Positions 11,030-22,802 of a stretch of DNA of 64,000 nucleotides are shown piece after piece. The translations under genes and the position numbers were made by a program. Source of the DNA: Roridomyces roridus (lineage: Eukaryota > Basidiomycota > Agaricomycetes > Agaricales > Mycenaceae); NCBI GenBank assembly GCA_029378245.1, contig JARKIF010000017.1:558001-622000 (forward strand), given 5' to 3'. Every line of letters begins with the position of its first letter. Positions within the stretch are counted from its first letter, which is position 1. Under the pieces are notes generated by a model. That model saw only the letters and a list, made by a program, of their open reading frames with translations. It was not told the DNA's origin and did no database searches.

Positions 11030-11935
11030 TCAAACCTCTTCAAACACAGTCGGATCTGGGTGGTACAAGGAATAACCAAGCTCCCGCGCAACATCCTGGC
11101 TATCCGGATTGAATCCCTTGGCTCGATGGAAATCACCGAGTCCCTCGTAGATTGTGGCATCCCACGAGGCCAACCACGCCTGAGAGCTCAGCTCAATTCC
11201 GGGAAATCCCACAAGCGCTGCGTCTTCAGCAGATAGCCGATTCCCACCCGTGGTGTCGAGGGACCAGAACCACGGAGAGTGGTCGTGGAGTGGCCACCCA
11301 ACTGAGGCAGTTCCGATGTTGAGGTCCTCCACGGGGCAGACGAATAGATAACCCTCTTGAGGATCTACACCCGGTATAGAGGTTGGCGTCATCTCGAACC
11401 ACACACTCGCCACGATCGCTGTTGATAAATGCGCCCGGTGAGATGAATGCAACCGACCAGTCACGAGAATACGTACCGAAATCCTCATGAAAATCCGCAG
11501 TGATACCAAAGGGCCCCAAAGATATAGCACATCCACCAAAAGGATACTCACATGCAGTGCATCATCGCCTTCGTAGAACATGACCGTCATATCGGAGTCT
11601 GACCCAAAGATCTTGGCTGAATACACCCTCCGCGCTTGACTCCGTGCACGACGCCAACGGAATACAATGCCATTCTCGTCGCAAAATATCTCGCGCTGGA
11701 GGTCAATGTCACCAAACGGGAGTCTCCTAAAGTCTGCAATCTCCGAGCATTCGGGCCTTGACGGGTATATGTGGTTGGTAACGCTGCTCGAGAAGACGCC
11801 GCCTTGAATCGTCAAGGAGTGCGATCCGGGGAAGAAGGCGCCTGCGTATCCATTGGGAGATTGTGGTGGGACTGGGATATACGATCGCGAGGAATCGTGG
11901 CCTCGAGACCCTGAGCCGGAGTGCAGGTCGTTCAT
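11030..11935 (-). CDS. Kinase-like 'GDIDL/RRVYSAK' family protein, internally shortened
   Basis: Read leftwards from ATG 11935. The N-terminal third has RLPFGDIDLQREIFCDENG and ARRVYSAKIFGS followed by VMFYEGDDAL. These match motifs I remember from a family expanded in mushroom genomes whose middle part is kinase-like. The C-terminus (EGYLFVCPVEDL, FHRAKGFNPDSQDVARELGY) also fits that family. The central region is much shorter than remembered relatives and is low in family signal. A good donor (GTGAGT) occurs at 11551 after ALH. So this is either an internally deleted remnant that still reads open (301 codons) or a gene with an intron in the middle. I am sure of the kinship, not of function. 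Confidence 0.45.
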   Translation of the reverse strand: MNDLHSGSGSRGHDSSRSYIPVPPQSPNGYAGAFFPGSHSLTIQGGVFSSSVTNHIYPSRPECSEIADFRRLPFGDIDLQREIFCDENGIVFRWRRARSQARRVYSAKIFGSDSDMTVMFYEGDDALHVSILLVDVLYLWGPLVSLRIFMRISVRILVTGRLHSSHRAHLSTAIVASVWFEMTPTSIPGVDPQEGYLFVCPVEDLNIGTASVGWPLHDHSPWFWSLDTTGGNRLSAEDAALVGFPGIELSSQAWLASWDATIYEGLGDFHRAKGFNPDSQDVARELGYSLYHPDPTVFEEV

Positions 11936-12347
11936 CGATCGGTGGTGAAGGTGGGGGTATGCGTGTGGCGGCTACAGCCTTTGTGGCGCATGTGGGACTT
12001 GCGCATCGCAGTTCTTCTGTGGACGTGTGGAATGAAGTATTGAAGTCTTCGTACCAATTCAGGCGTGGGGAAGGGATGCCCCAAGGATGCCCGGCCTCAG
12101 ACGAAGAGGTGCGGCTCTGCGGGTTTACGGGCCTCACTGATACTTTGGCTAGTGTACGCTTCAGTTCAGATCGTAAGCACGACGGCTGCAGCGTGTCATC
12201 ATGGTCGTGGTCAAGAAAGAAGAGAGACGATTGGCACGTGACACAACGCGTCTTGCCTTAGACGTCCATCTTGCGTCCATCTGGTCCGTATGTATCATCG
12301 CTCCACTATGCCAAGCTCCGCCCCAGATCTCCGTCTATGGCACTTGT
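11936..12347. other. Divergent intergenic region
   Basis: Lies between the minus-strand kinase-like gene and the plus-strand F-box-like remnant. No gene evidence. Confidence 0.4.
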
Positions 12348-12979
12348 ATGCCACAGCCCGTCTTTCCACCTGAATTGGAGAGGGGCATCTTTGAAACTTG
12401 TGCGCTGTCGCGCCCAGTCTTGATCCCAAAACTCATGCTGGTAGCGGGGCGCGTCGAATTGACGTCGAAGAATGGTATGTGGCTGATTTCATCCGTCAGT
12501 TATGTTTTTAAGAGTCGTTCCCAGGCTCGAGCCACTCCTCTACCGCGCAATCGTCTTGTGCAAGACTTGTGCAAGACTGCCTATCGACGACCACCCAAAG
12601 TTTACTCTCAGGCAATTACTCTCCACCATTGACTCGAAGCCACCCGAGCTACTGCGCCACTCGGTGCGGAACTTGCACATCATCGTCGAATCTCCTGGCT
12701 ACGAGGAGGTCGTACTTGCCTGTTCCCGCGTCCAAAACTTTCAAAATATCATCCGCCGATGGTGCATCAACTCTTTCTCTGACCACCACCACTTCGCCGG
12801 CAGCTTCCTACATCAAGCTTGGAATCTTTGGGACACCGCTTACCACAGTCATTCAACCTGTTTCGAGCATCCCGTTTCTTGGTCTCGACTACCGCGGCAA
12901 AGATATCGATGACATCTCGAACTCTGAGTGCTCCGCGGCGTCACGACTCGGACCCACGGGATTATGGAGCGCGTCATAA
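12348..12979 (+). pseudogene. Decayed F-box-like 'FPPELER' family gene
   Basis: Starts MPQPVFPPELERGIFETCA and VLIPKLMLVAGRV like its paralogues. At 12470 an 11-base insertion (ttgacgtcgaa, partly duplicating gtcgaa) breaks what should be RVEEW before the donor GTATGT. The second exon (acceptor CCCAG near 12530) continues LEPLLYRAIVLC, LRHSVRNLHIIVE and VVLACSRVQNFQNI in the family frame, then loses similarity. Two frames stay open after that, but neither resembles the intact copy. Confidence 0.6.
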
Positions 12980-13095
12980 TTAGGCGCCAAAACTCCACCC
13001 GCACACACACGGGGAGCTCACCACATGACCCTTGACTTGCTTCTATACCACGCCTCGTGAGTAAGTGCTTGCTTTCTTCTTCTCCCTAACCCACC

Positions 13096-14728
13096 ATGCC
13101 CAGCCTCACAGTACCTCAGGTACCTCACTACGCCAGCGCTCCAGTAACAAAAGAGAATTGTGAGTCGATTCAGCACTACTACTCGTTCAAGACATCAATC
13201 TCGCAGTGCAATACGCCGACTTGGCTGTGATCGACCTCGCCAAAGCCCACGATGTCGAAGGGCGGGCTCAACTTGCCCTCGAGGTGGCGGAAGCCTCCAA
13301 AACGCAAGGTTTTTTCTACGTTGTTAACCACGGGTACACCGCTGCACAGGTAAGTGGAGATTGCGTTCGTGTTCGTCTGACTGACTCTCCGCGGCAACTT
13401 CAAGACAGAGCGCATGTTTGACATCGCAGACGTGCCGTTCAGCTGCGTGGAGGCGGACGACAAAATCGCATACACGGCGTCGATCAAAGAGACTGGGTCG
13501 TTCGAGGGATACAAGCCTCGTCAGTATTGGGTATGTTTTCAATTCGGACTTCAATGGGCGAGGCGCAAGCTCATTGCGAGTCGCTAGCATGTTGACAACG
13601 GCGTCCACGATCAGGTGGAGAATTACAGCAGTGGGTCGCCTGCGGATCCTCAAGTACACATTTAATTCTGCCAATTCCCAGTCCATCGCGATGTGACCAA
13701 GCGCGAGCATCCCAAGGCGCTCCGTCCCTTGCTCCCCGAAATCGACGCTTTCGCGCAGCATACTCATTTCAATGTACTGCACCCCATCCTCCGGTGAGTG
13801 ATACTGAGCTTGACGAAAGCGTGCTCGCTCATATAAGGACGTCGACTCAGGCTCCTTGCGCTCGGACTTGAACTTCCGGAGGAGGAATTCGTCAAGCTTC
13901 ATGGGTTTTCTGCCAAGGGCGCGGCTTATGGTAGGTCCTCCTTCGATATCTCATCTCAACTATTGAATTGGTTTACAGTCAGATTCATGAAATAGTCCGT
14001 TCGCTTTACAGAGTTGAGCTGAAAGTCATGGTTCACTTAATGACCCAGTTATCCTCGTTCCGTGGACGACGAGTTGAAAACCAACAACGTCTGGCTCAAG
14101 GGGCATACCGGCCAGTTCATTCTTTTGTATATCATTGCCTCTCATTCAACGTCTTGTGGCAGACATGGGCACGATCACGGTGTTATACAGTCAGCCCGTG
14201 TCGGCGTTGCAGATCCTTGGAAAGGACGGGAAATGGCGATGGATCAAACATATTGAGAACGCGCTGGTAAGTGTGCTACGATTCCACACAATGCAATTGC
14301 ATTTCCCGTTAATTTAGGTCATCAACACGGGCGATACCTTGGAGTTCCTCAGCGGGGGATATTACAAGGCTACAATCCACAGGCACGTTCAGTCCTCTCG
14401 AAGTTCTTCCCAGTTCCCCTTCTGAAATCATATGCTACGATGCAGAGTCGTTCAACCCCCCGCCGACCAGCAAAACCACACCCGTCTGGGTCTCTTTTAC
14501 TTTGGTATGACAGACGACGCAGTCAAGCTCGTACCCTTTTCTTCTAGCCCTCTCCTCCAACGGGTCGGCATTACGAGGCGGTTTGAAGACAAGGATGCGC
14601 CAACGATGGAGGAATGGGGTAAGGCGCGGACGAGTGCTTATGGGACGACTGTTTTGAAGGCCGCGGAGGATGGGAGCAAGTTCGAGGAGGAGGTGATTGC
14701 TGGGGTGGTGGTTAAGCATTTTAATTGA
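13096..14728 (+). CDS. 2OG-Fe(II) dioxygenase A (isopenicillin N synthase-like)
   Basis: Eleven exons: 13096-13159, 13207-13349, 13405-13530, 13588-13630, 13682-13793, 13851-13930, 13979-13994, 14049-14110, 14163-14266, 14318-14382, 14446-14728; about 360 residues. The N-terminal DIOX_N-like region has YADLAVIDLAKA and QGFFYVVNHGY. The catalytic double-stranded beta-helix carries the iron motif HxD in WLKGHTDMGTITVL and the distal His in YKATIHRVVQPP, followed by HTRLGLFYF. Such enzymes couple 2-oxoglutarate decarboxylation to hydroxylation, desaturation or ring closure of small molecules. Exon 7 is only 16 nt. Introns 8 and 10 have GC donors (GCCAGT, GCACGT). Paralogues B and C lie 8 kb downstream and broken copies at 55.7-59.1 kb. 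Substrate unknown. Confidence 0.9.
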
Positions 14729-15201
14729 AGAAGCCAGGACTAGTCACGGTATTCACTGCGTTTTGGGCAAAGTGTCCATGATACGGATAGGGTTATTGAA
14801 TCACCTACTTGAACGATATTTGAAAGCGCCTTGCGTCCAAACCAAATATCACGCACCCGGGATTCATCGCCACTTGTTAGCAACTTGCAAATTGAGTCGA
14901 GTCTTGGTCGAGTCAAAGTTTAGTCCGAGTCGGAGTTGTGATGGGTCTAGACCGATCGGCCTGAGATATTGATCCGTTACACAGCATTTCGGCTTTTGTC
15001 CTCATCCTTGCCTCATCCACCGTGCCACCAGTGACCACCAAGGCGAACGCAGCAGTCCTTTCAGCCCATGGATCTCTCGTGCAGTGCATACATACCCCGA
15101 CAAGGCGCGTCTCCAACATCCGACAGCCGGACAATCATCGGTGAGTGAGCTAAGTATCAAAATGCCGATTCTTCAAGGCTTCACTGGCGTGGTCAGCTCC
15201 G
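14729..15201. other. Intergenic
   Basis: 3' region of oxygenase A. Nothing recognised. Confidence 0.45.
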
Positions 15202-15533
15202 ATGATATATGTCGCCTTCATGAACGGCAAAAACCGCGGCCGAGCAATGAGCAACACGGCAGATTCGATGCGCCAGCAAGTAAGTACACGTTTTGAATGA
15301 AGTCGGCCAACTCATCCACTTGTGCGTAGGCAGCCGCCGATGTGTATCGTGACCTTCGGAACCTCCAACCCGGCTGGATCGGCCTCGGCATGCGTCTGAC
15401 TCCCCCTTTTCTTTCTCCCCCCATCCTCTTCAATCTTTCGCGCCTCCGAGTCCTTCCATTGATGCGCCGCAGCCAAGAGCTCGTTCGCGTGGCTGCCTTG
15501 CTGTCGAGGTCATTTGACGACAGATTGCATTGA
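15202..15533 (+). CDS. Small hypothetical protein (weak)
   Basis: Two candidate exons (15202-15279, 15330-15533) joined by a clean 50-nt GTAAGT...TAG intron give about 93 residues. The sequence begins MIYVAFMNGKNRGRAM and continues SMRQQAAADVYRDLRNLQP across the splice. Composition looks coding, but there is no family match and the 3' end may extend (possible acceptor CTTAG near 15590). It may be a fragment of a former gene. Confidence 0.3.
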
Positions 15534-15829
15534 TGGTGTGCCGTGCCGCCCAGTTTTTATGCGGGAGAATACTAACAACGTGGCTTAGACGATGCCCTCA
15601 GCAACAAATTGAATTGGGTCGGATATTCTTGGCTCATCGTCTCCCAATTTGGACATGGATATCTTATCGACGTTGGCCAGCGCACCAAATGCTCGCTGAA
15701 ACTGCATGAATCCAGCTGGCGAGGTAATTCCACTTGCAAGCGGCATTCATTCCATTGAAGCAGGCTCCTCAGGTTGGGCGTTTAAAAGCCTAGGATGGAT
15801 TCCACTCCACTCCATCTTCAAGCCAGCTC

Positions 15830-18800
15830 ATGCGGTCCCATTCTCTCCTCGTCTTCTCTGCTCTCGCCTTCGCCGTAGATGGGGCGGTTCTCAGTACTCA
15901 CCCTCCCGGTGGAGGCACTTTAGCTGCTCGAGGATCGAGTACGTGATATCCTCGTGCACAAAATAAAGCTGACATCGTCTAGGTTTTGTCTGCACATGCA
16001 AGAAGACCTTTTGCTGCAGCTCCTTTGTCTCCACGGCTGGCGTGGACATCGAGAACCTCATCGGAAGTCACAGCGTCCCCAATGAGGCTCGCGGAAGTCA
16101 GGTTGGCATTGGATGCTCGCTCACCACTGGGAATAGCTGGTACGACGGGATTCCTTTCCTTTCTTCGCAAGGACCGGTTCTCATCTTCGTGTCAGTCCCA
16201 ATAACAATCACCAAGCCACATGCTGCGAAACTTTACTCGGATACAACGGAATTGCCATCGACTGTACTCACAGTGAGTATTATCCGCTGGAGTACCGAAG
16301 ACGATGCTGACGACGATTTACAGTCACGACCGGTACTCAGGCCTGCCCATCTCCCGCCCCTGCATCGGCATCGACCGTTCATCCTAGTTCCTCGGGAGCT
16401 TCCTCGGTCAGGGCGAGCTCATCGGTGGCGTCGTCTGCGAAAGCCAGCCCGGCGTCCGCGTCTTCGGTCGCTGCCTCGTCAGCCCATGCTAGCTCTGCCC
16501 CAGCGTCAGCGCCAGTTTCATCACTTGCAGCCTCGTCGGTCAAAGCGAGCTCTGCCATTGCCTCCACACCGGCATCCTCTGTTGCTGTATCATCAGCCCA
16601 TGCTAGCTCTGCCCCAGCGTCAGCGCCGATTTCATCAGTTGCAGCCTCGTCAGTCAAAGCGAGCTCCGCCGTTGCCTCCGCACCAGGTTCATCTATTGCT
16701 GCTTCATCAGCGAAAGCAGCCAGCTCTGTCGCTGCCTCCGCGCCGGTTTCGTCTGTGGCTGCTTCATCAGCAAAGGCAAGCTCCGCCGTTGGCTCCACAC
16801 CGGTTTCGTCTGTGGCGGCTTCATCGGCGAAAGCGAGCTCCGCCGTTATCTCCGCACCGGTTTCTTCAGCCCCTGCTTCCTCAGCGAAACCCGCCAGCTC
16901 TATCGCTGCATCTGCCCCGGTTTCTTCTGTTGTTGCTTCATCGGCCAAACCGGCCAGCTCTGTTGCTGCCTCCGCACCGGTTTCGTCTGTGGTTGTGTCA
17001 TCAGCCAAACCAGCCAGCTCTATTGCTGCATCCGCGCCGGTTTCTTCCGTTGTTGCTTCATCAGCCAAACAAGCCAGCTCTGTAGCTGCATCTGCACCGG
17101 TGTCTTCTGTGGTTGCGTCATCAGCCAAACCAGCCAGCTCTGTCGCTGCCTCCGCGCCGGTCTCGTCTGTGGTTGCTTCATCGGCCAAGCCAGCGAGCTC
17201 TGTCGCAGCCTCTGCACCGGTGTCTTCTGTGGTTGCGTCATCAGCCAAGCCAGCGAGCTCTGTCGCAGCCTCTGCACCGGTGTCTTCTGTGGTTGCGTCA
17301 TCAGCCAAACCAGCCAGCTCTGTAGCTGCATCTGCACCGGTGTCTTCTGTGGTTGCATCATCAGCCAAACCAGCCAGCTCTGTCGCTGCCTCCGCGCCGG
17401 TCTCGTCTGTGGTTGCTTCATCGGCCAAGCCAGCCAGCTCTGTTGCTGCCTCCGCGCCGGTTTCTTCCGTTGTTGCTTCATCAGCCAAACCAGCCAGCTC
17501 TGTAGCTGCATCTGCACCGGCTTCCTCAGCTGCTGCTTCATCCGTGAAAGCAGCCAGCTCGGTCGCTGCATCCGTACCGGCTTCATCGGTTGCTGCTTCA
17601 TCAGTGAAAGCTGTGAGCTCTGTTGCTGCCTCCGCGCCGGCTTCTTCCGTGGTTGCATCATCGGCCAAACCGGCCAGCTCCGTTGCACCCTCCGCACCGG
17701 CCTCTTCGGCCCCTGCTTCGTCAGCGAAAGCGAGCTCTGTTGCCGCCTCCGCGCCGGTTTCGTCTGTGGTCGCTTCATCAGTGAAAGCTAGCTCCGCCGT
17801 TGCCTCCGCACCGGTTTCGTCTGTTGCTGCTTCATCAGCGAAAGCGAGCTCTGCCGTTGCCTCTGCGCCGGTTTCTTCGGCCCCTGCTTCCTCAGTGAAA
17901 CCTGCCAGCTCTATTGCTACATCTGCACCAGTTTCTTCCGTTGTTGCTTCATCAGCTAAACCAACCAGCTCTGTCGCTGCATCCGCCCCAGTTTCGTCTG
18001 TCGCTGCATCATCAGCCAAACCGGCCAGCTCCGTTGCTGCCTCCGCACCAGTGTCGTCTGCTGCTGCTTCATCAGTGAAAGCTAGCTCCCCCGGTGCCTC
18101 CGTGCCGGTTTCTTCTGTGGTTGTATCATCAGCCAAACCAGCCAGTTCTGTTGCTGCATCCGCACCGGTTTCGTCCGTCATTGCTTCATCAGCCAAGCCA
18201 GCGAGCTCTGTTGCAGCCTCTGCACCAGTTTCTTCTGTGGTTGCGTCATCAGCCAAACCAGCCAGTTCTGTCGCTGCATCCGCACCGGTTTCATCCGTCG
18301 TTGCTTCATCAGCTAAACCAGCGAGCTCTGTCGCTGCATCCGTACCAGTTTCTTCTGTGGTTGCTTCCTCAGCCAAACCAGCCAGTTCTGTTGCTGCCTC
18401 CGCCCCAGTTTCGTCTGTCGTTGCATCATCAACCAAACCGGCCAGCTCCGTTGCTGTCTCCACACCGGTGTCATCTGCTGCTGGTTCATCAGTGAAGGCT
18501 AGCTCCCCCGTTGCCTCCGCGCCGGTTTCTTCTGTGGTTGTGTCATCAGCCAAACCAGCCAGTTCTGTTGCTGCATCAGCACCGGTTTCGTCCGTCGTTG
18601 CTTCATCAGCCAAGCCAGCAAGCTCTGTTGCAGCCTCTGCACCGGTTTCGTCTGTCGTTGCTTCATCAGCCAAACCAGCCAGCTCCATCGCTGGATCTGC
18701 GCCGGCTTCATCCGTGATTGCCTCATCAGCTAAACCAGCCAGTTCTGTTGCTGCATCCGTACCGGTTTCGTCCGTAATTGCTTCATCAGCTAAACCAGCC

Positions 18801-20551
18801 AGTTCTGTTGCTGCATCCGTACCGGTTTCGTCTGTTGTTGCTTCCTCAGCCAAACCAGCCAGCTCCATCACTGCATCTGTGCCGGCTTCTTCGGCCCCTG
18901 CACCGGTTTCGTCTGTGGCTGCTTCATCAGCAAAAGCGAGCTCCGCCGTTACCTCCCCACCGGCTTCTTCGGCCCCTGCTTCATCAGCCAAGCCAGCGAG
19001 CTCTGTTGCAGCCTCTGCACCGGTTTCGTCTGGGGCTGCGTCATCTGCCAAAGCAGCCAGTTCTGCTGCAGCCTCCGCACCGGCCTCTTCTGTGGTTGCT
19101 TCATCAGTTAAAGCCGCCAGCTCCGCCGCTGCCTCCGCACCACCTTCTTCAGCCCCTGCTTCGTCAGTCAAGGCAGCCAGCTCTGTGGCTGCATCCACGC
19201 CGGTCTCATCCATTGTTGCTTCATCAGCCAAAGCAGCCAGTTCTGTTGCTGCATCCGCACCGGCTTCGTCCGTCGTTGCTTCATCAGCCAAAGCAGCCAG
19301 CTCTGTCGCAGCCTCTGCACCGGTGTCTTCTGTGGTTGCGTCATCAGCCAAACCAGCCAGCTCTGTCGCTGCATCCGCACCGGCTTCGTCCGTCGTTGCT
19401 TCATCAGCCAAGCCAGCGAGCTCTGTCGCAGCCTCTGCACCGGTGTCTTCTGTGGTTGCGTCATCAGCCAAACCAGCCAGCTCTGTCGCTGCCTCCGCGC
19501 CGGTCTCGTCCGTCGTTGCTTCATCAGCCAAGCCAGCGAGCTCTGTCGCAGCCTCTGCACCGGTGTCTTCTGTGGTTGCGTCATCAGCCAAACCAGCCAG
19601 CTCTGTTGCTGCCTCCACGCCGGTCTCGTCTGTGGTTGCTTCATCGGCCAAGCCAGCGAGCTCTGTCGCAGCCTCTGCACCGGTGTCTTCTGTGGTTGCG
19701 TCATCAGCCAAACCAGCCAGCTCTGTTGCTGCCTCCGCGCCGGTCTCGTCTGTGGTTGCTTCATCGGCCAAACCAGCCAGCTCTGTCGCTGGATCCGGAC
19801 CGGCTTCTTCGGCCCCTGCTTCATCAGTGAAAGCAGTTTCATCGGCCGCTGCTCAGGCTTCCACCATCTTTTTTGTGCCCAGCGCCGCCTCGGCTTCAAC
19901 CGTTGTTAGTACATCCTCCGCTCGTGCTGGTGCTAGCGGTTTGGCTGCATCCTCTGTTGCCGTTGCGTCGTCGAGCGTTGCTTCCCGGTCTGCCAGTAGT
20001 TCCGGTGAGTCTGCAATTTTCGATGTGAGACTTTAAACTGACCTTCTACCAGCTGCATCTGTGCCTACCTCCGTCTCGCGTCCAGGTGCCGCTCCTTCGA
20101 GCTCTGCGCCCTCAATTTCTCGCTCGTCCTCTGCCGCACAACCTAGTCCATCCGCCGGTACAGGTACATGCACCTCCCAGGCGACGTTCTGCTGCAAGAG
20201 TATCGCTGAGGCGATTGGTACGAGTGGGCGTCAGTGCCTCGCCAACCATGGGCTACAGCCTGGCGATGCGGGTGTCGGGAATATCATTGGGATTGAATGT
20301 TCGCCGATTATGGTTTTGCGCGGGATGCAAGTTTGGTGCGTATTCGAATTGAATCGCGAGCGCGAGAATTGAACTGACTATTTGTAGCAACGAAGGTGAT
20401 GTCGCCGCACAGTGCTGCGACCCGCTTGAAGATAACACGACGGGGTTGGATTGCAGTCCAGGTGAGAGTCAACCGTTTGTGAATGCAAGACGGGGACTTA
20501 TAGATGATTGTAGTGTCTCCGTGGAACACAGCGACTGGGAGTGCCGTCTAA
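15830..20551 (+). CDS. HYD2: double hydrophobin with giant Ser/Ala repeat linker
   Basis: Seven exons (15830-15938, 15983-16139, 16196-16272, 16324-20004, 20053-20335, 20388-20461, 20514-20551), 1,472 residues. The plan matches HYD1, including an identical 109-nt first exon and equivalent phases. After a signal peptide (MRSHSLLVFSALAFAVDGAV) comes a hydrophobin domain (residues about 40-113; first Cys doubled as VCTC; CC-X32-C-X7-C-X8-CC-X12-C). About 1,230 residues of SSVVASSAKPASSVAASAPV repeats follow, about 52 units of 60 nt. A second domain spans residues about 1377-1460 (C-X6-CC-X34-C-X11-C-X8-CC-X11-C, one extra Cys), ending SPWNTATGSAV. Likely secreted to wall or aerial surfaces. The 1,130-codon open frame on the other strand is a by-product of repeat composition. 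Confidence 0.85.
16425..19830 (+). repeat. 60-bp coding minisatellite of HYD2
   Basis: Period is exactly 60 bases over about 3.3 kb; successive units are in register, each coding about 20 residues with SSAKPA or SSVKAS followed by AASAPVSS. Several 120-bp higher-order blocks (for example 19261-19800) are nearly identical, indicating recent unequal exchange. Confidence 0.9.
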
Positions 20552-21108
20552 ACCAACGAACCTAGACCTTCCACGCAGTTTTCCTGTTCTCTCCTTGAAA
20601 TCAATCCATATAGTATTTACGAAGATATTTTACGAGTCCCACTGATATACGAATACGGCCTGGATCGAATGCTGTTTAATGTAGATACGCTGTTGAATGC
20701 ATTTCGTTTTTCTCGCCTCCAACTCGACTTGAGTCGAGTGCAACTTGAATTTGAAGATCTGGATCGAAAGTTGACGAGAGTTTGGCCAGCCATCAAATGG
20801 CCTTGCATCACGCCTTCATGTCCTCAGATTTCGTCGTCGCCCATCGGGCTCGGTGAGGGTGGAGTATGCCGGGCTCGCAAAGTGTGTTGGATATTTCAGT
20901 GCCGTGAGTCATTGTCTAACTCGTTTACTAGGCCAGATACGATGGTGCATGCAAAATTGAAAGCCACCCTCTGGATGGAGTCATTCCAGGTAAGTCGATG
21001 ACTGTATGTCGTCCCGGCGGATTGAAAAAGTCGGCTGTACATACACATGACCTGCGCCATGGGAATCAATCGGCACCCGGACCTGTTCTTTCCCATACGC
21101 CCTCCACC
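20552..21108. other. Upstream region of oxygenase B
   Basis: From about 20738 onward this DNA has an inverted counterpart ending near 59470, so it lies inside the duplicated block. No gene. Confidence 0.6.
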
Positions 21109-22675
21109 ATGCCCAGTCTCACCGTCCCACACGTCCCGCACTACACTCACCCTGCGGCGACTCAGCAGGAGTGTACGTCCATCCATTCGGACTACCTACC
21201 TTGTAGTTGGGCTGACGAGGAGTGTTAGTGGATTACGCAGATCTAGCCATCATCGACCTCTCGAAAGCCGGCGATGCGCAAGGCCGTGTGGAACTCGCGG
21301 CGCAGGTTCGTGAAGCGATGAAGACGCAGGGGTTTTTCTATATTGTGAATCATGGGTATACGGAGGCACAGGCCCGTGTACTTCTCTTCTCATCCTCCCG
21401 TGTTGACCCTTGACTTTCGATTTCAAGACCGAGCGGATGTTTGACATTGCAGACGTATCGTTTAGCGGAGTGGAGGCAGAGGAGAAGCGTGTTTATACGG
21501 CGCAGATGAAGCAGACGGGGTCGTACCAGGGGTATAAGCCTCGTCAATATTGGGTGAGTAATCCGCCTCTCAGTCGAGTCCGTTGGTCTCATGTCGTTGG
21601 AGCATGTTGACAACGGAGTGCGAGATCAGTTGGAGCACTACAATAGTACGTCCAATTCCTCTGTGAATTCCACCTACGAATTGATTTCCCTCGGCAGTCA
21701 ACAGGGATGTAACGAAAAAACAACACCCTGAGGCTCTGCGTCCCCTCCTCCCGGAAATCGATGCGTTCGCGCGGCACACGCATTTCAATGTATTACACCC
21801 GATACTCAGGTAAGGTTACGGTCTACCAATCATTTCAAGTACTGAGATGGATGATAGACTTATGGCTGTGGGTCTCGAACTCCCGGAGGAAGAGCTTGTT
21901 AACCTCCATGGGTTTTCGTCTGTGGGTGAGACGTATGGTGCGCCTCCGAGTGCTAGAGTTTATTTTCACACTGAGAGACCAATAGTCAGATTCATGAAAT
22001 AGTACGTACTGCGAGCCGTTCCGGGTCGTGGCAATTCTAATTGCAAAGAAAGCTACCCGCGTTCCGCTGAAGACGAACTCAATACGAAGAATGTGTGGTT
22101 AAAAGGCCATACGGGTGTGTACTATCTCCACCTCCGCTTGAACGCACACTCACTTTCGATGGAGACTTTGGTACGATCACGGTGCTCTACAGTCAACCCG
22201 TCGCAGCGCTCCAAATTCTTGGAACGGATGGCAAGTGGAAGTGGATCAAGCATCTCGAGAATGCGTTGGTCATTAACGCGGGAGACGCCATGGAGTTTTT
22301 GTCTGGTGGATATTACAAGGCGACTATTCACAGGTAAATTCAATTATTTGATTGCCTACTATCATTTCTATTTGAGCTTATCCCACACGTAGAGTCGTCC
22401 AGCCCCCTCCAGACCAGCGGAATCATACCCGGCTCGGGGTCTTTTACTTTGCCATGACAGACGACAACGTGAGACTCGTACCTCTTGCCTCGAGCCCAGT
22501 TTTACAGCGCGTCGGGTTCACGCGCCGGTGTGAGGACAAGGATGCGCCGGATATGGAGGCGTGGCGCCGCGGGCGGACGAGTGCGTATGGGCAGAGTGAG
22601 TTGAAGGTGGCCACTGCTGGCGCAGAGGTTGAGGAGGAGGTCATTGGTGGCGTGGTGGTGAGGCATTATAATTGA
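21109..22675 (+). CDS. 2OG-Fe(II) dioxygenase B
   Basis: Ten exons: 21109-21172, 21229-21371, 21428-21553, 21603-21645, 21698-21809, 21858-21937, 21986-22001, 22053-22114, 22165-22333, 22393-22675. Same family and same exon sizes as A for exons 1-7, including the 16-nt exon 7; the intron inside the A 'ENAL/VINTGD' region is absent. The HxD motif lies across exons 8-9 (KGHT then DFGTITVLYSQP), the distal His in ATIHRVVQPPPDQ. Intron 2 begins GCCCGT, a non-canonical GC donor; its near-identical inverted copy at 58.8 kb has GTCCGT there, so the change is recent. Tandem with C (128 bp gap), which suggests local duplication and possibly related substrates. Confidence 0.88.
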
Positions 22676-22802
22676 ACTTTGACATATGTATGAACGAAAC
22701 GAATGAAGGAGATCTTTCTCATGTTGGGAGTTTTCTGTCCACATGACTCTTTGTGGTGTGAATTTTCTCATCGAGAGACGACCACCATCCAGCTAGCCAC
22801 CC

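Noticed and set aside
16042..17085. Plus-strand frame of 347 codons overlapping HYD2 exons 2-4
   Set aside because: It reads through three good introns and shifts frame relative to the hydrophobin cysteines; only its first part coincides with exon 2.
16379..19771. 1,130-codon open frame on the minus strand opposite HYD2
   Set aside because: It mirrors the 60-bp repeat; the repeat composition avoids stops on both strands. It has no start context, introns or family signal, while the plus strand joins two hydrophobin domains in phase.
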